A stretch of DNA of 64,000 nucleotides from Vitellaria paradoxa (GCA_019916065.1 CM034233.1:20967936-21031935), one strand, 5' to 3'; positions 23,819 through 35,166 are shown, numbered from the stretch's first letter. A program made the numbers and translations. The notes: generated by a model not told the origin, from the letters alone.

Positions 23819-24156
23819 ACAAGGTTAGTTTGTTTTATAGTTTGAATTATAGCTAACCATCTCTTTGTAACATTTTGGTTGAATTTATTTTCTGGGACCT
23901 ATAAAATTGTTCTCTAATATGTCTCTTTTAATTGAAATAATGTATTATTTTTGCTTTTGTTTTCCTCAGTGAGTGTCTTTTATTCAATCTACTTTGTTTT
24001 ATAGTTTGAATTATACTTAGAATATCTTTTTGTAACATTAATGTTATATGCATAAATTTTGATTGAAGGAGCATCATCTAATTTTCTGTTTTTAATTGGA
24101 ATAGTGTACTATTTATACTCTTGTTCTCATGAGTAATTGGTGTGTTGTCTTCAGTT

Positions 24157-26717
24157 ATGGCACGTGGCAAGAAATTGGGTCGTGCAGGATCTAATACTGG
24201 GAGAGGACGGGGCCGAACTGTATTGCCCTCAACCAACCGCGAAACAACATCTACTCAAGTCTCTGATTCTACACCCTCGCATTCGCTGTCTACTCATAGC
24301 CCAAGTAATCAGGCCCAGCATACTTTAGGGCCCGAGAATAGCTTAGGTGTGGGCACTACTTCATCTCATTTTCCATGTACTCCTGATGATCAAGCCCAGC
24401 ATACTCCTAATACTCACGCCCAATCTCAGTCTACTCCTCTTGATGTTCATAATGAGTCCCAACCTACTCCTGATGATCAGTCCCAGCCTACTCCAGGCCT
24501 TAAGGTTGTGCAGCCAACTTCTTCATCTTCAGCTCTTGATGCTTCATTTAAGGGCAAGATACATGTTTGGATCGAAGGAGACGAGTAAGTGGATTCTTTT
24601 TAACTATTGATGTACAACAGTTATCTACTATTTCGCATGTTTACATTTTTTAACTCTAGTAATTTTCTTTTTCAATTATGACAGTAGCCATTTTGTTTAA
24701 TAGTTTTTTTGGTAATTTTTATTTCATTGTAGAATTCTTTATAATGCCAAGCCTAACAACAAATTGATGCGATCCATTCGACCAATTGTGCAAAGTATGT
24801 TTTTAGGACCATATCCTAGCTGGACGAAAGTCCCATCTGCAGTTAGGGACATATGGTATGCTGAGTGGATGGTACGTGCTGCTTTTTTTGTTTGTAAAAT
24901 AGCTGTTGGGACATGTATTTATAGGCTTAAGTGATTTGACAATTCTTATTGGCAATGTGCAGAAACAATACAAATGGGATGCCAAATATAATTCAATCAT
25001 GAGGACAACATGGGGAAAGAAAGGCAATAAGAGTTACAAATACTTGATGGATCAAGTTCGCAATGGAAAAATCAAGCATGAGTTTATCAAAGTTGAGCAC
25101 TATGAGGAGCTGCGAGCACTTTGGGATAGTGAAGGATACAAAAAGCTCTCAAGAACTATGTCAGCAAATAGAAAGAGTGATTGTGGTGGTTCACATCATT
25201 CTGGAGGATCCATCCCAGCCATAGTGCACAAGAGGAAATTGGTAATCTAATCTCTCTAAAGTTACTCTTAAGTTATGAATTAACTAGTTTTTAGTCTATG
25301 ATTAACATACAATATCTCTTTATTTCATGATTAAAATAAATGTAGGAGGAGAAATATCGAATGGACTATTCACAATGTGATGTTTATCTTTTCACCCACA
25401 CAACCAATACTGAAGAAGAGGTTGAGCAGGCGCTTGAAAGAGAACGCCTAATGCTAGCAGGGGAAGAGGTGGATCATGAGGGGCCACAACTTGTATTTGT
25501 TGACAAGCGATCAGAGGAAACTTATGTAAGTATCATAATTTGATTTTTTACATTTCTATGTAATTGTTTCTTCAATATGGTGTTGGAGGTGTTGGATTTG
25601 ATTGTTTCTTCAATATGGTGTTGGAGGTGTTGGATTTGATTCATTTGCAATAATATTATTAGCTCTTAGAGGTGTTGGAGGTGATTGATTGATTTCAATA
25701 TGGTCTTGGTGGTGTTGGAGCTGTTAATTGCTCTTGGATATGGTCTTGGGACATATATCTAAAACCAGTTTACTTTACTTTTAGTTAATTTGTATAGGTT
25801 ACAAGCTGTCCAATTGATTCCACTTCACTTTCATTTAACAAAAATGATGTGTAATTAGATTTAATTTTAATTTTTGGATATATATCATCTACTGTTTATC
25901 AAATTCAACTAGTTCAATGTAATAGATATGATTGTTATTCTTTAAATCATGCAACTATTAGGTGATATTGGATGCAATTTGACTATTCTATATATATTCT
26001 ACAATTTGCCCGATTGAATTTAAACAGTTTTGTTCATGGTCTTGGGAATGTTGATTCATTTGTAATAATGTTGGTGAAAATTTTGTATTTACATTTTGGT
26101 GTAGATTGTGATTGGATATGATCTTAGGGATGTTGAAGTTGATTAATTTTAGATGACATTGTTGAAAAATTATTTTTTTTTTTTCACATACACGAGATTT
26201 AGCTTTATTGTCTTTATATTATTTATAAGATAAGTTGAAGAATATTAACTACATTTTACGTTTACTGCATGTTTCTTGTATCATATTATTGTGATAGTGC
26301 CAGTACCAGGAAGAATTGGCAAAGGAAATGGCGCAAATTGCTAGCCAAACACCTGAAGGGGAGCAGCCTCCACTAGTGAATAAGGTTGATGTTTGGTTGT
26401 GGGTTGTGGGACCACCAAAGAAGGGAATGAAAGTTTATGGCATGGGATCCCTCAGCTCTAGTTGCTTAGAGAAGTCCACTGCATATAGATCGTCCTCTTG
26501 TTCATCCTGTTCATTAGCACAGCCGTCAAACTATGTTCAGACAACAGAATTTCAGCAAAATGTTGAGAAGTCTGTACAAAAGGCTCTTAGTGTGTATCTT
26601 AGAGAGCTAAAAGAGGCAAACGATCATCTTAAATCTGAAGTTGCATCCCTAACACAGCAGGTTAAGCAGCTCAAAGGATTAGATCCATCACAGAATGTGC
26701 CTTCTAATGATCCTTGA
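24157..26717 (+). CDS. TNPA/Ptta-like transposase protein of the CACTA element, five exons
   Basis: Exons by eye: 24157-24584, 24733-24871, 24963-25241, 25346-25525, 26298-26717. All junctions are GT/AG, phases agree and 481 codons stay open. The N-terminus (about 1-130) is low complexity, rich in Ser, Thr, Pro and Gln, and starts MARGKKLGRAGSNTGRGRGR, probably a DNA-binding or nuclear-targeting tail. The middle (about 135-285) carries the pattern of the plant transposase Ptta/En/Spm family (PF03004): WIEGDE, FLGPYPSWTKVP, DIWYAEWM, then a Trp/Lys-rich stretch and HHSGGS. The C-terminus (about 420-470) has heptad spacing typical of a coiled coil (SVYLRELKEANDHLKSEVAS). In En/Spm the TNPA protein binds subterminal repeats and bridges the ends. 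It lies about 340 bp downstream of the ruined TNP2 gene on the same strand. The start at 24157 is the first ATG after the last upstream stop. Confidence 0.75.
25563..25640 (+). repeat. Tandem duplication in intron 4 of the TNPA-like gene
   Basis: A unit of about 38 bp (ATTGTTTCTTCAATATGGTG...) occurs twice in a row, followed by diverged GGTGTTGGAGGTG words to about 25740. Confidence 0.8.
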
Positions 26718-26917
26718 TAACTTGGTTTGGAATTATGAACTTGTTTGTTTTAGACATTGTTGAACTTTCACTCTATGTTTTGTTTCAATTTGCAAGTTTG
26801 ATGTGCTTTTGGTGAATTAATGATGTCAACTGGATTTGAGTTTATGGGATTTTAATTGAATGGATGATTTTGTGTGTTTTGATTGTATTATTTTGAGGAG
26901 TTGTTATGTTAAATACA

Positions 26918-27650
26918 GGCTGGTAATAGGTTGGTAATAAATGTTTAATTACCAACTATTTTAATCAGTTGGTAAACTACCAACCGAATTCGGTTGGCAA
27001 CCATAAGCATTAGCAACTAAAACTTTGGTTGGTGATTTTCCAACCGGTAAAATTACCAACTAATCACAACAGTTGGCAAAATTAACAACAAACAATTTAG
27101 CAACTGATAAAATGGTTGGTAAATTACCCACCGAAAATTTTAATATTGCAGACCAATAATAGCAGTTGGTAATTCCAAGTACATTTCGGTTGGTATATTA
27201 CCAACTGACATTTCGGTCGGTATATTACCAACTGACATTTCGGTCGATAAAATACCAACTAACAATATCGGTTGGTACAAAGCAAATTTCAGTTGGTATA
27301 TCATGAAATATCAATTTAATATTCAATAACAAATTATCAACCGAAAGTTAAACAATACCAACTAACAAATTGGTTGGCAATTAGCAACCGAAGAATCAGT
27401 TGGCAATAACAACTTCGGTTGGTAATTACCAACCAAAATTTTGAAACTTAATTTCATACCAATAACAAATTACCAACTAATTTATTTAATTTACTAACCA
27501 AAATTCGGTTGGTAATTACCAACCGACCTTAAAAATTTTAGTTGATAAACATTACCAACTAGGGTTTTTGCTACCGACCAAAATCGGTTGATAATCAGTT
27601 GGTAATCCATGATTACCAACCGAATTTAGCTTATTACAACTGATTTCGTC
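26918..27650. repeat. 3' subterminal repeat field of the CACTA element
   Basis: Dozens of short GTTGGTAA/TTACCAAC and CCAACCGAA/TTCGGTTGG words in both orientations, spaced about 15-35 bp, end just before the terminal repeat. This layout is the transposase-binding zone of En/Spm elements. Confidence 0.85.
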
Positions 27651-27729
27651 AGTTGGTAATCGGCCTTTTTCTAGTAGTGCGATTTACACAATTATGCACT
27701 TAAAGTTAAATTTTGAATTATTTTACTTT

Positions 27730-27876
27730 GGGTGCGTTTGGTGCGATAAAAGTGAAATAATTTGATATAAAATGAAATAATTTATGAGTTCGTAATTCGT
27801 GTAATGAAATAAAGAGTAAATAACTTTTAGATATTTTCAGAGATTTTCAACGTTTTTTAATAAATCAAACGGACCC
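27730..27876. mobile_element. MITE of the GGTGCGTTTGG family, arm 1 only
   Basis: Starts GGGTGCGTTTGGTGCG and ends AAATCAAACGGACCC. TTT flanks both ends. In arm 2 the flanks join directly (ATTTTACTTTATAATATTTG near 31170-31190), giving an empty site. Confidence 0.8.
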
Positions 27877-28057
27877 TTTATAATATTTGTTAATGAATAC
27901 TTCATAAATGGTCAATCAAAATATGACACGTAATAATGTTTCACACTCTATGAAACTGTATATATAAATGACTTATCAAAATAAAAATTATAACGTGGTA
28001 TATTTTGTTGATCTTTATTCGATATTCTTGAAATACACATTAACCGAATTGTTATTT

Positions 28058-28216
28058 TGGGTGTGTTCAGTTGATAAAAAGTTGACCAAAAAATATGATA
28101 AAAATAAAAATATGTGACATAAAAGTGATATATGAAAAATTTTAATTAAAAAATATAAAAAAATTACTTAGAATTAATAAATTTTAGTAGATTTTGGTGC
28201 CCCAATTGGGGCCTCC
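28058..28216 (+). mobile_element. Tourist-like MITE shared by both arms (arm 1 copy)
   Basis: Starts GGGTGTGTTCAGTTGATAAAAAG and ends GGGGCCTCCATTAG, with the family interior. Its paralogue is at 31355-31509. Confidence 0.65.
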
Positions 28217-28597
28217 ATTAGTTTATTGTCTCTCTGCAAATTTAATATTTTCGGGGACCACAAGAAACGGTGGTCCGTACAAAGCAAATTTAGTATTTCC
28301 AGAGACTATAACTAACAGTCACTTCGTGTTTGGATAGTTGTCACTGTCTAATCTTTCTAAATTATGATTTATATTGAGGTAGGTCATGTGTACAGTCATA
28401 TCCAAAACTAACTCATTTACCTATATCTTCAACAATTTTTTTTTTTTTTTGGATTTTTTTGATCAATATTATAACTCAACACATTTTTTATTATAAAAGA
28501 ATATAATATTTTCAAAAATAACGTAAAATTGTATTAAATTTTTTAAAAATCATCGGTAAAGTGATTTATTTACATTGCGTGCATATAATTTTAACTT

Positions 28598-29584
28598 GAA
28601 GAGGAGCGCCTTCAACCAGGTGGTGCCAAATTTGGGGGTGGTGACGAGGAGGATGTCGGTGGGCTGACCTGGAAAAATCATGGGCATCTGAGAACTCCTT
28701 GGAGCTGCCTAGATGTGTGCCAAAAGCCTTGGTATTCGTAGTAATGAGCAGGGCCAGCCCTGACATTTGGATTGCCCTAAACCGACCCCGAACATGATTG
28801 TCCCCTTATACTAATTCATTAAAAAAAAATCATACAAGTTAAAGCATAAACAATAATTGTAATTACAGATGGGTTGCAAGGGAAATTATGAATGGACTAA
28901 TCCTATAAATTTGGAATGATTTCTGGAGCAAACAAAAGTTTAAACACGAGAAAAAAAGCATGTTGAAAAGCATTCTAAAACCTGAAGCTGGTTCTTCAAT
29001 CATTGCAACTGTTTCCTCATCTTGATTTTCACAGCCTAAACATCATTAGTATCAATTTGGTTACAATTCAAGCAATGGAAAAACAGCCTTCAAAACTTCT
29101 TCACACGATATTTTTGGGTAACTAATGAAAATTATAAGAAGAACAAAATTATTCTCTAGCAACAGTTAACAAAAACGTGAAGCCGAAACTGATTTTCATG
29201 CATGGGTTACTTATAAAAATACCCAAAGGAAATTCATTTTCAGCAACTATCATTGTATCCATCTCGAATTTCAAACAGTTAGTATTTCTCAAAGACACTA
29301 GCCCTAAGAAAATAAGCAACAGAGGAGACAAGTCAGTTACCTTTAAATAAAAAAAAAAAAATTCAGCTCAGGTGTTGATGGCCCGGGAGGTTGCCCTGGC
29401 CCCGGGGGGTTGCCTCAGCCGAAGGTCTTGCTGGGCTTGCCCCTGGGCCGGCCCTGGAATCAATGAGATAAAACCAAGGCTTTTTCTCTTGGCAAGGAAG
29501 GCAGTAGCTGCCTGCATCTTCGGTCAGATTATCTTCTTGCAAGTACTCGGCAGCAGCAGGAGGAGGAAGTTGAAATGTTTGCAT
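28598..29584 (-). pseudogene. Sulfotransferase pseudogene (5' part only), split by a hAT-like element
   Basis: It corresponds to residues 1 to about 90 of the 16529-17539 gene, still including the PAPS-binding PKSGTTW-coding region, then ends at the duplication breakpoint, so about 70% of the protein is missing. Further lesions against the intact copy: a 1-bp loss near 28666 (GCTGACCTGG for GCTGAGCCTGG), a 1-bp loss near 29517 (GCATCTTCGG for GCATTCTTCGG), and a 708-bp insertion at 28749-29456. The start codon (29582-29584) and the upstream TATA sequence remain, so a short transcript is possible but no functional enzyme. Confidence 0.9.
28749..29456. mobile_element. hAT-like non-autonomous element inside the pseudogene
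   Basis: It begins CAGGGCCAGCCCTG and ends CCTGGGCCGGCCCTG, terminal inverted repeats of the CAGGGCCGGCCC type used by a large group of plant hAT elements. The second half is GC-rich (29380-29456). Arm 1 gives the empty site GTAGTAATGAGATAAAACC. Left flank GTAATGAG (28741-28748) and right flank TCAATGAG (29460-29467) are an imperfect 8-bp duplication, with three extra bases before the right one. No transposase open frame. Confidence 0.75.
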
Positions 29585-30473
29585 GGAGATCAGTAGATAG
29601 GAATTACTTTGAGAGTCTTTGGTTATTGATGCAACCAAGCATTATGATGATTAAATATATACATCTCAACCTCTCCTGTGATGACTGTTGTTTGGTTGGT
29701 TTGGACTCTATTCCAACCCAAAAGTTAACACAAAAACTGAGATTTTTCATCTCTTTTCACACAAAGCTGGGCTTTGATACCAATGTTTATTGGTCTTGAA
29801 CCTATCTCAACTCCAAAAATTAACTCATAAAGTGAAATTTTTCCTCACACTTATATATTGATCACCAGTCTCTTATACAATCGTCGAAGGGACATTCTTA
29901 GGCTACCAATTAAGTAGAGGATAATACTTTTCCCAAAAAAAAAAAAAAACAGAGAGAAAAAAAAAAGGTTATGCTATGTTTCTTGAAAATAAGTTGTGCT
30001 ATGTTTTCTTGATTTAGAAATTGGAATGATAATTTTCTAATAAGCAAGAATTTTCATATCCGTTAATATTAGACAAAGAAATTAAATCGTTTAACCTTCG
30101 CAAACTTATAAAATTATAAACTTCGAGATCCGATATATTATTTGATAATTCTGCAAATGAAAAATTTTTACGTGAATTAATAAAATTTCTCTTATTTATT
30201 AAATATCTTTTTAAAAAAATAATAATTTAATTTTTTAATTTACCTTCCTATTCTATTTGTAAATGTATTTATTAATTTATATCAAACACTAACAAAATAA
30301 AATTCCCACTCTAATTTACTAAAGTGCCACTAATTAGAATTTCTTTGTCAAAAAAGACAAAAGTACGTAAATAATGTAGTGATGGCGATCTAATAATTAA
30401 ATTATATTTACATATACGTAATGTTTTAAATTGAATGCATAACATCAATTGAAATAAATAAACATATATGTAG

Positions 30474-30806
30474 GACCCATTTGGAAGCTTAAAAATTAGT
30501 AAAAAAAGTACAAAAAGTTACATTTTATAACTTTTGGTATGTTTAGTAGAACCACAAATTTTTTCACTTTCTTGATTTGCTACAGTAAAAAATAAAATAA
30601 AAAGTTACCACTTTTTTGATTTGTTACAGTAAAAAAACATATCAAATACAAAAAAAGTTACCAAACACCTAAAAATTATAAAAAAAATGCTAAAAAATAT
30701 ACTTTATTCCACTAAACACACAAAAAATATAACTAAAAAATATATAAAAAAAACTATCAAGAATTTCACTTCTCCTCTTTTTTTTAAACCTCCAAACGGC
30801 CTCGTA
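30474..30806. mobile_element. MITE, arm 2 only
   Basis: Starts GGACCCATTTGGAAGC and ends ACCTCCAAACGGCCTCG, imperfect inverted ends around an interior of repeated AAAAAGTTAC and ACAGTAAAAAA words. The paralogous site in arm 1 (about 18850-18865) lacks it. Confidence 0.7.
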
Positions 30807-31354
30807 TTGGCAGCCAAGTGTATTGAAAAGGACACAATGTAAAGAAACAGTCAACATAGGTCCCATCAATCCAACGGTATGTCTGTCATAATTTTTGAGC
30901 TCATTCAACTTTGATGATATCGATCAGTATTAAACACATTGTACAAACTGTGTAAATTGTATTGGGACCACAACTTAGCTCGGATTGATGATAAGAAAAG
31001 AAGATTTGAGGCCTTTTTTTAATTTCTTTTTTAAATTTGAACAGAAATATAAAACAAAGTTGTGCTTCGATAATTTGAACCATTTATTTAGAAGTAGGTT
31101 CTACAATGAACCCCACAAGATGATTAATCCGATCTACACAATTACGTACTTAAAGTTAAAATTTGAATTATTTTACTTTATAATATTTGTTAATAAATAC
31201 TTCTTAAATGGTCAATCAAAATATGACACTTAATAATATCTCATACTATGAATCCGTATATATAAATGACTTATCAAAATAAAAATTATAACATGGTATT
31301 TTTTGTTGATCATTCGATATTCTTAAAATACACATTAACCAAGTTGTTATTTTA

Positions 31355-31509
31355 GGTGTGTTTGATTGATAAAAAATTGGTCAAAAATATAACAAAAATA
31401 AAAATACGTGACTTGAAAGTGATATATAAAAAAATTTAATTAAAAAATATAAATAATTACTTAAAATTAATAAATTTTAATAAATTTTGATGTCCTAATT
31501 TAAGCCTTC
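31355..31509 (+). mobile_element. Tourist-like MITE shared by both arms (arm 2 copy)
   Basis: Same position and orientation as 28058-28216 relative to the duplicated flanks; starts GGTGTGTTTGATTGAT after TTA. Confidence 0.65.
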
Positions 31510-31855
31510 ATTAGTTTATTGTCTCCCTGCAAATTTAGTATTTTCGGGACCATAAGAAACGGTGGTCCGTAGAAAGCAAATTTAGTATTTCCAGAGACCG
31601 TAAGTAACAGTCACCTCATGGTTGGATAGTTGTCACTGTCCAATCTTTCTAAATTATGAGTTATATTTAGGTAGGTCACGTGTACATTCATATCCAAAAC
31701 TAACTAATTTAGCTATATCTTCAACATTTTTTTGGGGGGTTCTTTTGGTCAATATAATAACTCAACACATTTTTTATTATAAGAGAATATAATATTTAAA
31801 AATAATGTAAAATTGTATTAATTTTTTTAAAAATCATGGGTAAAGTGGTTATTTT

Positions 31856-33010
31856 TTGTTCAAATTTGACTTGACTCTAAACTTGATTAATTACTAAAAA
31901 ACATATTAAGAAATATTTCTTAACTATTTAAGATATTCATATTATGAATTTCAGTTGAAAATGAAGTTCGAGGTAAAATGGTACCTTTTTGTCCAAGGTC
32001 AAACCAATCCAAAAATTGCTATGTTGGTAAAAATTAAGAAATATTTCTCAATTTTTTACAAAACCTAGAATGCATTAGTCCTATAAGCAAAATGGTCATT
32101 GCTCAACCCAAATCCTAATTTGAATTATACTAAAATTTATTTAGTTAATAAGAAAAATGTCAAGTAATATTTATCAATTTTTAAGAAAGCACAAAATGTA
32201 AATGGAGGCTAAAAATGAGATGAAGTTAAATGGTAATTTCTCAGCCCGTACTTGAATTGGGTCAAATTCGCTTAGTTATTAAAAATATTTCAATGAATAT
32301 ATACTTTTTTGTCTTTCGAGTAGCCAAGAATTTAATCTAAACAAAAATCAAGCCCAGGGATAAAAATTTTACTTTATGGTCTGAGTTCAAATCATGATCG
32401 ATATTTTTTAATCTTTTAAGAAGTTGAGAATACAAATTCTAACCAAAACAAGTCAAAGATAAAACAATTATTTATAGTCTAAGTTCCATTCAGCCTGAAA
32501 TTTGCGAATCTAATATGAAACTTACTAAGTATTATTTTTATACTTTTTGGGATGCCTAGAATATGAATTTTGGTCGAAAATAGAGTAGAGTAAAATAAAT
32601 CGTTTTACAATAGGAGTTTGAATTAATTCAATTTTTACTAAACTTATAAGAAATTTGCTAATAAATATTTCTAAATCTTTTGGATGCTATAATGTAAATA
32701 TAAGCTAAAAATAAACCTAAAAGTAAAATGATTATGTCCAGGGGTAAAAAAGGTAATTTTACAATCCAAATTCGAGTCAAACTGAAAGTTGCTATATCGA
32801 TTAAAAATGCCCAAATTAGATTTTTGGGAAGTCACAGTACAAATCTAGGTCAATAATGTATTTAAATGTAAAATGGTAATTTTTTTTAACATTTTCTTCG
32901 TATCAAATTAGACATTAGAAAATTATCATAAATATAAAAAATAATTTTAATTTCTTCGAGCCAAATTAGACATTAGAAAAATATAATAAATATAAAAAAT
33001 AATTTTAATT
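31856..33010. repeat. Field of highly diverged tandem units
   Basis: About seven to eight imperfect units of roughly 130-150 bp share an order of words: AAATGGTAATTTTT, (GAATT)GGGTCAAA, ATTAAAAATAT, TTTTGGGATGCC/GAGTAGCC, then AGAATATGAATTTTGG/AAGAATTTAATC and a GATAAAA tract. No coding frame. It begins exactly where arm 2 of the duplication ends. Confidence 0.5.
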
Positions 33011-33439
33011 TAGGTCCCCATTTAAACCCGTTAAAAAGTGAGTGTTTTCAAATCTAGCCCAATAACAGACCATTTGCCAAAACAATTGCACCTAACCCAT
33101 TTAACTTTAGCAATTTTGGTCACGTTGATGGGTTGGGCTTATATTTTAGGGGTTTTTGGAGGCTGGTCACTATTTGTGGACTTATAAGGATTTTAGTTAT
33201 ACCAAAAAAACTTATTTATGAATAAGTCACACTTGCAAAAAAAAGACAAAAAAGGACAGTACGCATTTGTCACTACATTTCAAAACTGTCAGTTTTATCT
33301 TAAAATAGTGCACACCTTACTTATAACTTTCGCGACTTTCTATCTTTTTTACAAAACAAGCAAAATCAATTTTTGGAACAAAATCAAAACTATTTGGAAA
33401 AAACCTAAATCGATCATCATTCCTAAGTATCTTTATTTT

Positions 33440-34270
33440 TTCTGATTTTAAAATAGTACCGGTACTGTTTTGAAGATAGCTCAAAATGCTGATCGACCTC
33501 ATAGATTTCTCTTGCCCTGAAAACTCGTCATCTACTTATAATTCATGATACTGTTTTGAAAACAAGAAAATAGTACCGGTACTGTTTTCATACTACCATA
33601 AAAAACATCAATCGATACATAACACAAACCAACCATATGAGCCAACATCATCATATTTTTTGAAACAGTACCTATACTATTTTGAAATAGCTCAAAATGC
33701 CAATCGGCCCCATGAATTTCTTTTACTATAAAAACTCATCATCTGCTTATAATTCATGGTATTGTTTTGTACGAGTACTGTTTTTATATTACCATAAAAA
33801 ATATCAATCGATATATAACACAAACTAACCATACGAGCCAATATCATTATATTTTTTGAAACAGTACCGGTACTATTTTGAAGATAATTCAAAACGCCGA
33901 TCAGCCCCATGGATTTCTCTTGCTCTTAAAACTCGTCATTTGCTTATAATTCATGGTGTTGTTTTCATATTGCTATAAAAAACATCAATCGATACATAAC
34001 ACAAACCAACCATACGAGTCAACATCATCATATTTTTTGAAACAGTACCGGTACTGTTTTAAACATAGCTCAAAACGCCGATCGGCCCCATGGATTTCTC
34101 TTGTCCTTAAAACTCGTCATCTGCTTATAATTCATGGTACTGTTTTCGTATTGCCATAAAAAATATCAATCGACACATAACACAAACCAACTATACAAGC
34201 TAACATCATCATATTTTTTGAAACAGTACCGGTACTATTTTGAAGATAGCTCAAAATGCTGATCAGCAAA
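33440..34270. repeat. Tandem array of about 180-210 bp units with a CAGTACCGGTACTG palindrome
   Basis: Units start near 33455, 33664, 33863, 34043 and 34225. Each has (GAAA)CAGTACCGGTACTGTTTTGAA, then GATAGCTCAAAATGCCGATCGGCCCCATGGATTTC, CTCGTCATCTGCTTATAATTCATGG, and AAACATCAATCGATACATAACACAAACCAACC. Units 3 to 5 are the most alike. The perfect palindrome CAGTACCGGTACTG opens several units and is degraded in unit 2. No protein-coding periodicity is evident. Confidence 0.85.
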
Positions 34271-35166
34271 ATCAATCCATGAAGAAGATAGACCACATAA
34301 GTTCAATCTTTTTCATATCTTCACGACTAAAACTGTAAATAATGAAACTGAAAATAAAGAAGGAAAAAAAAAACGGAAGAAGTGTGATTATCGGCGAATC
34401 ATATCTTCACGTGATTCCTGGAAATAACTTGTGTAACTTAATTATAGAAATAAAGGGTATTATTGATATATTAAAAACTACATTTAAAACAAACTCGTGG
34501 GACCTACTCAAAAGTGTGACCTAATCACAAAACTTTTTACACAAATATAACTTAAAAATAATATTTTTTTTTTGGAGTGACTAATAAACTTAAAAGATTG
34601 CAAAGTATAACTTAAACACAATTTTCTATATATTTTAAGCCTAAAAACTCTCTAAAAACATTATTTTTTACTTCCTTTTTTTTTCCTCGTGCCACATCAG
34701 CACTTCGTATTGATAGTTCACATCACACTTTAATTTAAAATTAATTATATTCAATCAATTAATTGTAATTATTGTTAACGATTGTTGATTAATAATTAAT
34801 AATAATTAAAATTAAAGGAAAATTTTTTTTTTCATTTCCTAAACACCCTACTTAGCTGTTTTTTTTTTGGCTGCTTTTGGGCACAATATTTAGAGAGATA
34901 CAAATGTTTATCTAAATATTATTAATAAAAACGCTCTTTGAATAGCGTTTTATTTCAAGTGAGAAATTTCTTAAAAGAATTTTTTTCTTTTTTGTTTTTT
35001 TTTGTTTTGGTTGGAATCCTAAAAAAACTTGGTTAAAATAAGATTTTAGAGCATTTTATATTAATAGCCCATCTTCTCCCTCAACAGGTACGTTTTCTTC
35101 ACTTCACCAAAATCAAAGGGTAGAATCAGGCATACAAACTCTTACCAACAAAATTAGGCCGGAAAG
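34271..35166. other. Intergenic AT-rich DNA
   Basis: No gene, clear TIR or tandem unit found; T-runs near 34850-35010. Confidence 0.45.

Larger units (their letters stand above)
19329..27679 (+). mobile_element. CACTA (En/Spm-type) transposon, 5' end lost
   Basis: The right end is intact: 27650-27679 reads, reversed, CACTACTAGAAAAAGGCCGA, a canonical CACTA terminus. Just inside it is about 0.75 kb of subterminal repeats (GTTGGTAATTACCAACCGA-type words in both orientations, about 26920-27650). The element encodes a TNP2-type transposase (broken) and a second TNPA/Ptta-like protein (apparently intact). At the left, similarity to arm 2 stops at 19328 with no CACTA terminus. Arm 2 shows that 11 bases of host DNA (31119-31129) are also missing at this junction. 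The 5' terminal repeat was therefore removed by a deletion, and the copy should be unable to transpose by itself. Confidence 0.88.
17266..31855. repeat. Head-to-tail tandem duplication (arm 1: 17266-28570, arm 2: 28593-31855)
   Basis: Arm 2 begins inside the sulfotransferase coding sequence (GAAGAGGAGCGCCTTCAACC at 28598, matching 17270 onward). It runs co-linearly with the gene's 5' half, promoter and upstream DNA. Similarity ends near GTAAAGTGGTTATTT in arm 2, matching GTAAAGTGATTTATT at 28570 in arm 1. Arm 1 is far longer because a CACTA element (19329-27679) and MITEs at 17678-18074, 19136-19293 and 27730-27876 sit in it and not in arm 2. Arm 2 alone carries the hAT-like element (28749-29456) and a MITE (30474-30806). 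The Tourist-like MITE at 28058-28216 is shared as 31355-31509 and predates the duplication. Confidence 0.88.

Noticed and set aside
26900..27660. CRISPR-like regularly spaced repeats
   Set aside because: Repeats occur in both orientations with irregular spacing and no unique spacers; they are CACTA subterminal repeats in a plant genome.
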